From Taeniopygia guttata (lineage: Eukaryota; Chordata; Aves; Passeriformes; Estrildidae): a DNA stretch of 64,000 bases. Positions 43,401-54,000 of this stretch are shown here, piece by piece. The position numbers and the translations under genes are program-made. The DNA is taken from positions 52,846,501 through 52,910,500 of the forward strand of contig NC_133030.1 of the NCBI RefSeq assembly GCF_048771995.1, in the 5' to 3' direction. Below the pieces are notes generated by a model. The model worked only from the letters and a program-made list of their open reading frames with translations. It searched no databases and was not told the origin of the DNA. Numbering within the stretch: position 1 is the first letter of the stretch; each line of letters begins with the position of its first letter.

Positions 43401-46103
43401 GCAAGAGTTGACATTTTTAATTTCTTCTGGTTCTGCTCAGGGAAGCAGGCAGTCTTTTTGCTCTGTTTTCTACTGGAAACAGGGCTGTTGACAGATCACT
43501 CAATTGCATCATCAAAAAATCCTACAGATGGCAAGGAAAATGTCACTTTAATTACTAGTGGGAAGAACAGAATTATGGGAAGCCTGAACTGAAATCCTTT
43601 CCTGCCGTTGCTGGCCGGGATTCACAGCTGTGCCGGGGCAGTCTGGTCGCTGCCATGCAGCCCCAGCTGCAGCAGCCTGCCCTGCACAAGAGGTGCCCCA
43701 AGCCAGGGCACCTCCTCATCCTCAAGATGGGAGATGAGGAGCCAGCTCCTGGGGGAAGGACAGAACCACTGCCAGATGTCTGCTTGTGGCTGGAGGCTGC
43801 TGGATGAGTGAGGACATTAGCAGTTCGTGCTCTTGCTGGGAGAGATTTATGTTTCTCCTTAGTCATGAACTCCTGCGGCAATTTCATTTTTCTCAATGGA
43901 ACTACTTTGCCCCTGAATTAAGAAATAATTGCAGAAGACTAAGTTGTAATTTGCATGGAGGTATCAATGGCAGTGCAGCCAAAGCTGCCATCTAGCTCTG
44001 ACAGACCTTTTTTGAGTCAGCAGTGATAGCAACAGGCCACTTTGGCCACTTTGGCCACTTCAAAAGCCACTTGGGAAACCTGAGTCAATCAGGATGGTTC
44101 ACAGCACTGTGATCCCCCATTTCCTGCCAAATGTAGAAGAAGGGGCCTCCTTTCAGCAGTGCCTGTCAGTGTCACCTGATGCTGTAGGCACTCCTTCGGA
44201 CCTCACATTTTGTCTGTCCTCTTAGGAAAACTTCATGTCTTGGACTCAAGTGGTTCCTCCCCACCAGCTTCACAGAGGTTTGATTCCACCATCTTTTGGC
44301 TGACTCCAGACTACACTAAAGGAGTTTAGACATTTCTGTTTGTTTGTAGTGGACATATCTGTTCTTAAAGGCTACCACTTTGGGTCTAGTCTGAACCATG
44401 GGAATGGTGACCTGCTTTCTGGGTCTCTGTGCAACTGAATGGGTTTTTATCATGAGCTTTTTATCATGTTCATGTAAGAGACGAACATTTTTTAAATCTG
44501 CCCTTTGGAATTACCTAGAATAAGCATGTAGCCAGAGGGAAGCAAATTCATCTGCTCTGTAGATTGTGTCAGTGCTACATGAGCTGCAGTTGCTCCAAAT
44601 TCCAGGTTGTAGGATAAAGAAATCTCCTTCAGGCCGTTCAGTCATTATGGTTAGAAAGAAAAAATTAAAAAGCCTGGGTGAGTTCTGCAGCCACGTTAGA
44701 TTATTGTAATTTGCCGTTGCCTTGATTTGCCCTTGCACTGCAGAGATGTGCTGAAAGGGGAACAGTCTGCATGAGCCTGAAGAGAGCTCCCCTCTACCAA
44801 ATGGATTTCCTGGCTGTTCTTTCTGGATGCAGTTTCTCATTGAGATAAAATGTCATCATTTTAGGGTTCCTTCCTCCCTGCCCTGCTTCTCCTTTTCATC
44901 AGCTTCCATTGGTGTTATAACATGATATTTATGACATCGGTGTATAACCACAGGGAAAGTTATTGCACCAGAGGTTCAAGTGTTTTGGCCTCTTTACAGC
45001 ACCTAAAAAGAGCAGAAGCTGAGCTCTGTCTGAGAGTCTCTGTCTACAGCTCTAACAGTTGGAGAGTGAGCTGACAGGAGGCTCACAGAAGTGAAAAGCC
45101 CTGTGGCATTTCCCGTATGTGCAGCTCCTGCTCAGCAGAAAATCTGGCCACACGCAGCCTTAGCAGCCTGGAGAGCCCCAGCTGCCTCTGGCTTTGGGAG
45201 CACAGCATCACCCCTGTGCCGACTCCCCTCCGACTGGTTTTGGGTGAGAGGGAAAGTCACCTTTGGCCTTGAACAGGTCCCCAGGGTCTGCCTGCGAGGC
45301 AGAGCTCCTCCCTGCTGCCTGGAAGTCTGCAGCTTCCTGCTTCAGCCTCCCCAGTGATTGTAAACCCTGCTCTCAGAAGGCATAACAGGAAAAATAAAAG
45401 TGCCAGTGAGCTCCTCCCTTTCCAAGAGGAGGCACTGACTATCTCCCTGAAAGCAAAGTTGTGCTCCCATCTTCAGTGGAGGAAGTGTAGTAAAATAGAA
45501 TTAAAGTATATTAACAGTCTATTTTCCCTACTTATTCTCTGCCCTTTCCTATATTAATTCTCTCCCTTCTTCATGATTTCCTCAGTTTTTTCCTTTTCAT
45601 GTAATTTCCTTTTCTCTTCTTTTCTTGTAAAACTAAAATTTCAAAACTTAATTCCTTCATTTTTCTGCAGTCTCCATTTTCCTATTCCGTTTAGTACCTG
45701 CCATGCTCTTCTGCTACTTGATTCTTTGTTCCACTCTCTTCTCATCCTTTCGTCTTCATCCCAGAGCTGGATGAAGTATTGCTAAGGGAATCCAGGTGCA
45801 GACAGTGAGTGACTTCACCATGGCTCCTTTGGGCTGCCACAACAAGCCTGAGATGTGCTAAATGATGCAAACATTATAGAGATGTGGTGATGGGTGAAAA
45901 CCCAACATCCAGGACTGAACCTCTCTGAATTTTGGGGATCTTTGAATCTTGCTTTGCACCTGAAATTGGAAATCATGTTCTTTCTGCCTCAGTGAGGTGT
46001 CTGTGAAATCATACAACTTCATCTTTGGCAAAGGTTCTGGGTCATGTTACTGTCTGAGAAACAATTCCTCTTAGAAATAAAAGCATACATATATTATTGT
46101 ATG

Positions 46104-46163
<60 letters not shown>

Positions 46164-49100
46164 ACCTATCAAGGGTGACTTTCTCAAGGCTAAATCCTCC
46201 TTGCTTAGGAAAACCTTCCAATAATAAGTGTGTAAAACAAACTATTGTGGACATCTTTTTTCCTTGAAAAGAGGTTGTTTTGTGGACAAGTGCACCGGGA
46301 AGTGCCAGTGTTTCACGAGAAAGCTCTGAGCTGGACAAATTCAGTGGGAAAAAATGACCACCAGACTGTTGCTGCAGCAGCCTGGACATGGCATGGAGTC
46401 TCTGAGAAAAACGGCCGGATGACCTTGAGCTCCTGATAGGAGGATGTTTACAGAGGATGTTGCCCCAGGCTGTGTGACTGCATAAGGAGGGCATCCTCTT
46501 CCTCCTCCTTCTCCTCCTCCCCTCCTAACATGAAATCTCTGAAACAACAAACAGAGCAAGCTCCAGGGCATTGCTGAAGCAGGACCCAGAGGCCTGGCAG
46601 CAGATCCATCAGGGTTTGCCATGCAGGAGGTCTCAGCTGGGAAAGGTGCAGTTGTAGGGACAGCACTTCTCTTGTACAGGTCTTTGCTGGGCTCTGCAGT
46701 AGAATTTGCAGACAGGGAGAGGTGCAATGGGAAGAGGGAAGACCAATGAGTCCAGCAGGATGGAGACCACCCTGGCGGGTCAGGATTTCCCCTTGGGCAA
46801 AGAGCAGGTGAATTACCAAGACTACAGTCAAAGGTTATATAGCTGTCAATACAAATAACCAGCTTTAAGTCTCTTAGAAGACATACAGTTCTGATTGCAA
46901 TATAATATCAGCTTTGTCCCAGCAAAACAATTATTACATAGTCCAGTCATGTATTTCTGTCAATACAGTGATCTGCTGGTCAGCCAATGAATGTTGATAA
47001 GAAGTCTCATGGATTCTGATACAAGAAAGGTTTTTAATGCTGCTCTATTTTTGTGCAGTTAGTGGTCAGCAAGATTGATATCTGTCTTTCCTCTCTTGCT
47101 TCTTTCTGTAAGAATAAATAAAACAGCAAATATAATTGTCTAGTCTAGTAACCTCACTGCATTGCTGCATCACTTCTCACCCACCTCATGGGCAATTAAG
47201 CCTCCCAACACTTTTCAGATGCTGCACAAGTTTATATCCAGTGAGGTGTTGCAGCTTGCCCAGGGATGGAGAGTGCCTGTGCTCAGGAGACAGTGCAGGT
47301 ACAGAGTGGTGAGTGGCAGAAGCCACCCCTGTCCTTTCCAGGTAGTTTGCAGTCCCCTGTGGGCAGCTGCCAGGGCTGGATGTGTCTGTACTGGGGCACA
47401 TGGTGGCTGTGATTTCAGCTCTTTGTGCTGTGCAGCCGAGGTGCACAGATAAAAATCTTTGCAGAAGACAGTTTTGCTTTTATAAAACTAAATATTCTAG
47501 TTTTATATCTCAAACATAGTATGATTTGCATAAATTTATTTGCCTGTTTGAGTTGTGCCTGTATAAACCTATCTTAAGGAAATTATACTTTTAAAAAACA
47601 GATTATCAGTGAAATCACATATGGATTTTCTATTTTAATCAAGTTTTAAGTTCTAGTATTACCATGAAACTATCCAGTTTAATGAGCGTCCTCCCTGCCT
47701 TATGCTGTCTCCCATATGTCCCATGAGCTGGTCAGTGACCCACACTCTAAAGGATTAGTCAGATGATAGTAATAAGAAAATAGGTTTTATTTTTGCTCAT
47801 TATTTCTTCATATGCTTACTACCTTCAGCAACCTCATCACAAATTACGTGGATGAGTTTCTCCAAACCACTGTCACTTGGGGGAGGCTGCATATCAGACC
47901 TGTGGTCTGACACAATAGTTTCTTTATAGAAATGATGCATATTGTGCCTCCTAGGAGATTTAGGATAACTGCTAATGAGAAAGGACTGTACGTTTTGGTT
48001 TCAAACAAACAAGGAGGCCCCTTAGATATAAGGGAAGCAGCTTCTTTAGGAGACCCTCTCTATCTGAAGTAAGCTTAGATTCATTGGTGGGGTCACTTGG
48101 GAAGAGGATGGAGCAGACCTGCTACAGGGAAAGGATGAGCTGGGATTTGTGCTTGTGAGGCACAGAAGTGTTGGGGTTTCCATCCCCCCAGCCCCCCAGA
48201 GTTACCCCAGTAACTCTGTCTCTAATTATTTTTCAATATCATTGAAAATAGCAGATATCAGATATGTATTAGCCACCAAGAAACAAGCATGGCCTTGAAT
48301 AAAAAATATGTGATTTCTACCATGGGGTTTGTTGCTGTCATATTTTTGTTGTTGTTATTGTAGTATATTTTATTTGGTATGGAGCTGCAGTGGACAGCAG
48401 CAAAGTTTGACAAGCCAGTGATGAAAGATCTCTGTAGGGCATCAAATCTATGGGCTTAATTTTTGCAACATTTACTCCGGTGGCATAGGTTACTACTACA
48501 GTAAAACTAAGTGTTGTATTGGTATGAGCATATAAACTTTTCAGAGAAATTGAAATAAAAATGTATTTATGTGGAAAATGGCCCCTATTACTTTGGTCTT
48601 GATCTCCTGCACATTCTGTGCCACACCTGGTCACCTCCTGTGCAGTCCCACAGTTTGCTCTGCACCACGGGCACATTCTCCTGAATCCCTCACACAAATT
48701 TGCACGGTAGGCACTGCCCAGAGCCCACCTTCCCCAGCCACCCTGCCCAGAGCCCACCCCCCAGCCACACTGGCTGCACCGCCCCAGAACCAGCCCTGCA
48801 CACAGAGACGGGTACAGCTTCCCTGCCCTTCCCGGCACATGCGGATGAGGTGGGTCTCAGGGAGTGATGGGGACGGTGTGCACTGGGACACAGACACACG
48901 GAGGGAGGGACAGGGCCAGAAGCCTTTTCTGTTCCAGACAGACCATGTGCACACATGTGCCAGCTGCAGGAAAACCCACTGCCTGCTGTGGGACAACATG
49001 GTTGGTTGGGGTTTTTTTTTTGTCTAAACTGGGTGATGCTGAACTGGGAGACATCAGTGGGAGATGATCCACAGAGAGTCAGAGCGAGGAACCTTTTTAC

Positions 49101-49640
49101 TCTTGAGAAATGGCAAACAAGTTATGGTGACCTATGTATGGACGACCTGAGAAACAACTGCATAATTCTGTCCTGTATCATGGCAGATCCTTGAAGATAT
49201 TCAAGTGATACCAATTTCAACATAATCTTCTTTCTACTGGTTGATGTATGGGAAGAGGTAAAGAGACATGGAGAGGGGCAAGGGAAGTTCCAGGCTCTGG
49301 GCCTCCTCAATACCATCAGCTGTGGTTTGGGCTGCACAAGGGAGTTGGCACGAGGTGACTGGAAAGAGAAGGGCAGCGGGTTAGGGAGTGGGGAGGAGAG
49401 CGGGGTGGGAGAAACACAGGACTTGGAGGCAGCCCAGGGTTGGGAGGCATGTGTGGAGAAATGACGAGGTTGAAAGCTGGGCAAGAGCTCGCAGGGACAC
49501 TCGTTGAGACAAGTGGGAAGGGCGAGGGAGCAGGAACACAGCTGCCCTCCGGCGTTAGCTGGAAATGCCATTTCTGCTCCTACTCGTACCCACAAAAGCA
49601 CCGATTCTGTCCCCGCACAGGACAGCGCTGTGCAGAGGAG
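40491..49640. other. Intergenic region between EML1 and EVL
   Basis: About 9.1 kb with no supported gene. It contains the AT microsatellite near 46106-46158, a small GGCCACTTT triplication at 44036-44060, pyrimidine-rich CTCCTC sequence near 46497-46525, and a T/A-rich stretch near 43090-43120. Open frames here are short and lack recognisable domains. Distal EVL regulatory elements may lie here but cannot be pinpointed from sequence alone. Confidence 0.7.
46106..46158. repeat. (TA)n microsatellite
   Basis: About 26 uninterrupted AT dinucleotides, long enough to be length-polymorphic and prone to assembly error. Confidence 0.97.
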
Positions 49641-49760
49641 AGGTCTCCAACCTCGGCACTGCCCCGCAGCAGCCGGGCAAGCCCCCGGCACCCCGCGGCG
49701 GCACGGCCCGAGGAGCTCGGCGGAGCCCGGAGCCGCGGCCGCTCCGCGCCCCACCTGCGC

Positions 49761-49840
49761 CGGGCGGGGACCCGGGCAGGGCCGGGCAGGGCCGGGGCAG
49801 GGCCGGGCGGGGACCCGGGCAGGGCCGGGCAGGGCCGGGG
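49761..49840. repeat. 43-bp GC-rich tandem duplication in the EVL promoter
   Basis: A unit beginning CGGGCGGGGACCCGGGCAGG recurs 43 bases later; the second copy (49804-49840) is identical to the first 37 bases of the first (49761-49797). GCAGGGCCGGG sub-repeats occur inside. Confidence 0.95.
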
Positions 49841-49933
49841 CTCCCCCCGGCAGCCGCGGCGGGGGCGGCGCGGAGCGGGGCGGGGCGGGAGGGGCGGCGC
49901 GGCCCCGCCGCGCGTGGGAGCGGAGCGGGGCGG

Positions 49934-49952
49934 GCGGCGGCGGCGGCGGCGC
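49934..49952. repeat. CGG trinucleotide run
   Basis: Six uninterrupted CGG/GGC units in the promoter or 5' UTR of EVL. This is the same repeat type that is unstable in some vertebrate 5' UTRs, but the run here is short. Confidence 0.9.
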
Positions 49953-50010
49953 TGCTTTGTCCTGCCCACACACACAGACACAGGCAGCGCAGCCGGGCGG
50001 GACCGGCAAC

Positions 50011-50058
50011 ATGGCCGGGCCGGCGGAGGGGCTGCCCGGCGCCGCGCTGCCCGGCTAG
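50011..50058 (+). CDS. Short upstream ORF in the EVL leader (15 codons)
   Basis: The ATG sits in a strong context (CAACATGG: A at -3, G at +4) and reads MAGPAEGLPGAALPG before TAG at 50056-50058. The ORF ends 108 bases before the inferred EVL start codon. If the transcript begins upstream of it, it could reduce translation of EVL. There is no protein homology, and I do not propose a functional peptide. Confidence 0.5.
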   Translation: MAGPAEGLPGAALPG

Positions 50059-50166
50059 CGCCCAGGGGCCCGGCGCCGCCGCCGGAGCCCCCCCGCGTCC
50101 CGCCGCCGCCACCGCCCGGTCCCGGCCGCAGTCCGGCCCCGGCCGCCGCCGCGCCCCGCCGGGAAG

Positions 50167-50171
50167 ATGAG
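50167..50171 (+). CDS. EVL: EVL first coding exon (start codon and two bases of codon 2)
   Basis: The only coding bases are ATGAG (context GGGAAGATGA, A at -3), followed at once by the strong donor GTGAGT at 50172. Ena/VASP proteins begin Met-Ser and have a first intron right after these bases, so the next exon should supply the third base of Ser and the EVH1 domain (Met-Ser-Glu-Gln...). EVL is an actin-filament elongation factor with EVH1, proline-rich and EVH2 tetramerisation regions that acts at lamellipodia, adhesions and filopodia. The assignment rests on the ATGAG/GTGAGT structure, the CpG island, and position downstream of EML1 in the same orientation; no EVL domain is encoded in the window. 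Confidence 0.75.
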
Positions 50172-50474
50172 GTGAGTGCGGGCGGGGATGCGCCGAGCGC
50201 CGCGGGCAGCGCGGCCGCGGAGCTCCAGCCGGACGGGTGGGGGACCGCTGGTCCCCGCGGCGGTGTCACGCCGTGGGGGTGGGGATTTCCTGTGCCGCTG
50301 GAAGGCGGAGGAGAGGTTAAGCAATGCGGCGCTTCCTAGTCCTTCACCGGATGGATAGGAGGAGTGGGTGGTGACGCTTTTGGCGTGTTTGACTGTCAGT
50401 GCCTAAGTCCATCTGACAGATTATCTGGCGGTTACAAAAGGCTGTAAGCGCCTGTGAAACTGCCGCGGTGTGCG

Positions 50475-51005
50475 GTGCCCTAATGCCGGGATGTGCCCGG
50501 TGCTGCCGGGCCGTGCAGCCGGGATGTGCCCGCCGCGGCCGTGCCCTAATGCCGGGATGTGCCGGCGCTGCCGTGCCCTAATGCCGGGATGTGCCCGGTG
50601 CTGCCGGGATGTGCCCGCCGCTGCCGTGCCCTAATGCCGGGATGTGCCGGTGCTGCCGGGCCCTAATGCCGGGAGGTGCCCGCCGCTGCCGTGCCCTAAT
50701 GCCGGGATGTGCCCGGTTCTGCCGTGCCCTAATGCCGGGATGTGCCGGTGCTGCGCTGCCCTGCAGCCGGGATGTGCCGGTGCTGCGCTGCCCTGCAGCC
50801 GGGATGTGCCCGGTGCTGCCGGGCCGGGCAGCCGCGATCGGCCCGCTGCTGCCGTGTCCTTCAGCCAGGGATCTGCCCGCTGCTGCCGGATCGTGCAGCC
50901 GGGATCGGCCCGGAGGTGCCGGGCCCTGCTGCTGCTGGGATCTGCCCGGTGATGCCGGGCCCCGCAGCCGGGATCCGCCCGGTAGAGCCGGGCTGTGCAG
51001 CCCGG
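50475..51005. repeat. GC-rich minisatellite, about 15-16 copies of a 32-34 bp unit
   Basis: A typical unit is GTGCCCTAATGCCGGGATGT followed by GCCCGGTGCTGCC. The first eight or so copies mostly carry CCCTAATGCCGGG and are similar; later copies carry CAGCCGGGAT and drift. Near 50585 one copy contains an extra half unit. The array starts about 300 bases after the EVL exon 1 donor. Because many units are 33 bases, several frames stay open across it, producing long but meaningless ORFs. Confidence 0.93.
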
Positions 51006-54000
51006 GGGGGCGGCGAGGAGAGCGGGGTGCGAGGAAGGGAACGAGGAGTTCAGCGGAGGAGCGGAGGTCGGGTATTGCTCAAGAGCATCCAGCATGGGCC
51101 GTGCCGGCTCCGCCTGTCCCCCTCTCCCAGGCAGCGGGTGCTACTGCTCGGAGCTGTCCCGAGGTCAATTTGGCAGGTGTGAACACGAAGGGCAAAAAAC
51201 CCCACCAACCTAATTTCATGGTGGAAGGATGGAGGGGAAACGTTATTTGGCTTGGTTTATACTCGTCCAAACCTCTCTCTTCCCTCATTTATGCGAGTTC
51301 GCTTGGGCTGTCAGTATCTCGGAGCAGCCCAGCCCCTGATTTGTCTTTAATACTAGTGAATTTTTCCACTTAATAATTATCTTTAGCAAAATAAAATTGC
51401 TTTGGGAAACCTTCAAAATGGAAAGAATAGTTTGAAGCCAGATATCTTTCTGTGGTGCCCGATTCCTGAATTGCAGGGTTGGCATTGCTCCTGGGAAGTG
51501 CAGTGGGAGTCCAGAAAAGCCTTTGCCTACATTTACAGTTACATTTAGTCTGGCACTATCATGTGTGTTGAAGACTTGGAGCTGCATCGATTTTTTTAGC
51601 CGTTAACATTAACATTAATTTTTCTCACTTGATTAAAATTACATTCTTGGGGAGGGCCAAAAGCACACAGACCTGCTGTGTCATGTATCTGGTGGTCATG
51701 TGTCTCTGGTGTCCGTGCAAAAGGTGTGTCTGCATCAGTCTCACCTGGTCTGACCAGAATTCGAGTCAGAGACCTCTGGGGAGAAGTCATCAAGCACAAC
51801 AGATGGTAGGGAAGTGTTCCCTTGCTCCCTCCTGCTCACTTGGCAGCCCAGCTGGGAGAACTCCGGCCCCATGCAGAAGGGTTGCTAGAGCTCTTTTCAG
51901 AGGAAGAAGGAAAGTTGGCTTACTGACTCATGAGCCCATCTTTCAGCCCAAGGAGGCATCATGGGCAGATTGGAAGGCTGCAGTGATGCTGGGTTTCTCA
52001 CATTGATGATGTTCTCCTCCACATGAACTTCCTCAGTTGGTGGTTGCACTTTGTTGGAAGAGGGCAGAGGGGCGAGAATCCCACCAAGACAGACCGTGAA
52101 TTAGAATATCATAATGTACCCAAAGTGATCCCCACCAGGAGAGCTTGGGCACTCTCAGGGTGTTTTGGAAGGAAAAAGTAGCTTAACTGCAGGAGAGGCT
52201 CCAGAACGTGCCCATATCCTCACTTTTGACAGTGATGGAGGGGATGCTGTTCTAGGCTGCCCCAGGCTGCCTCTGCTCGAGGTGAGGCAGCCAGAGCTGG
52301 TCTGTGTGTGCTGCTGGGCGTGTCCTTGTGCAGCTGCCCTTTCCTGCTTTCCCCACGCCACACTTGGCACCTGCAGGTACATCACACTAAAAATAGTCTT
52401 TTGTTATAAATATTACTTTCATGCTTAATGTATACTATTATTTTATTGGGTTTTTTTAAAATGGATTCCTGTTTTTAAATGCTTCCATTACAGGTTTTTT
52501 TCCTTTGCATATACAGACATTACTGAATAGATTGTGCTTGTCAGTAAATCACCTAAAACCTTTTCCAATAACAATTCTTGTTTAATAAATACGGGCTGTA
52601 TAATTCCAAAATACCCTGGCAGGCCATATAATCATTTAATAAAAACCTCCTTGAAACATTTGCTTAGCCATGTGTGTTTTATTTATACCACTTTTTGTGG
52701 TGGATAGATTACAGTGCTATTCTTTGCACTATTGCATTTATGTGATGGTTTCAATTTTTTGATAATTCTTTATGTCTTCACTTCAAAGGTATGAAGTGTG
52801 TGAATAGTAGGTGTACCAGACACCTTAGGAATAAAACAGATTATAATTGATGTTCTGCCTCAAAAATGGATTAGGGTCCCTGTGTGGAAAATGTTAAAGT
52901 GCAGAGGTGTTATTTTTTTTTAGTACACAAAAATACTGCTTTAGTACAAGAAATGTAGTGGTTATTTCACAGCAAATATTAATTTATTCTTAGAAGTAAC
53001 AAAATTAGCTCATGTTTGGGAAAATGTCTATGAATATCACTGTAGGTGAAAATAAAATTTTTACATTCTGTCAACAGAGGCGTAACCTATAATTTCTTAG
53101 TCATACCTCTAGTTTATAAGGCATCTGTGTTTCAGTGGTCCCTATTCTTAAAAACAAAAAACAGACATAGCACTTTTTGTGTATCCCTGAAAAAAATCCA
53201 TCTCTCTTTTTGCCATGGCTGTAGTGAGTGTACATTTGCTCTCTGTGCTGTGCTCCTGAGGCAGTGATGGGGGAGGAGGGGGAAGCTTCCCAATTTAAAC
53301 ATTTAGTTTTTTTCCAAACAAAACATACAGTTAATATCTGGAGATGGAACCAGCCTCTAAACAGGATTATTCAGATTAGAACTATACCTCCTTACTTTTT
53401 TGTGGTATAACATGCTTTCATCCAAGCCAAAGTAATGAGTTCAGCACAGAAATTATGGGGGGAAACAGTGTCCCTGGGCACCTTAGAGTTCAGCTAAAGT
53501 CAGCCTTTTTGATCTGATATATGGCTATCAACTGGAAATCTGAAAAAGACGTTGTATTTAGCTCTAATTTAAATGGATGGAGCAATATGTTGAGAAAAAG
53601 AGGACTGAATATTTATAGTATAAATCTGTTTTAATAATGGAAAGGTATATAAAGTGTACTTCTAAACCCTTTTGTTTTCAGACATAAGCAAGCAACGTCT
53701 GTACATTTATACCAATAAACACAATGTACTGAGCATTTCCGTGTCCTCCCCATTTTCTATTCATTAAGCAGTTTATGAGATAACTCAAGTCTTGCCAGTT
53801 CTTTCAGTTTGCATGGAGGGTAACTGGAGTTGCATGTATGCAGTGTCATTTTCTAACTTTTCTCTCTTTACTGTTTCTTTCTATTTGCATCTGTAAAAAA
53901 CAAGAGAGAATGTGATGTTTTTATTTATAATATCATCAAATTTGGGCTTACCAACCTCACTGGACCAGTGGACTTTGTAGCTCAGTGTTTCCAGTAGAAA

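Larger units (their letters stand above)
49640..50166 (+). promoter_or_regulatory. EVL: EVL CpG-island promoter and 5' UTR
   Basis: A sharp rise in GC and CpG density begins near 49640 and continues past the first exon. Several GC boxes (GGGGCGGGGCGGGAGGGGCG near 49877, GAGCGGGGCGGGCGGCGG near 49923) are present and there is no clear TATA box, which suits a dispersed CpG-island start somewhere around 49700-49990. The 43-bp duplication, CGG run and upstream ORF all lie within it. The exact start site is not visible. Confidence 0.8.

Noticed and set aside
44036..44060. Triplicated GGCCACTTT as a regulatory array
   Set aside because: Three short copies only; no known factor motif and too short to support a claim.
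49122..50012. 296-codon antisense open frame across the CpG island
   Set aside because: High GC removes stop codons in all frames here; several overlapping long frames exist on both strands, the product is low-complexity Pro/Ala/Arg, and the 5' part is an unrelated chance frame. No domain is visible.
50591..51373. 260-codon + strand open frame with repeated Cys/Pro/Gly peptides
   Set aside because: It is the translation of the minisatellite, whose units near 33 bp keep frames open. It lies within the EVL intron and has no domain or splice support.
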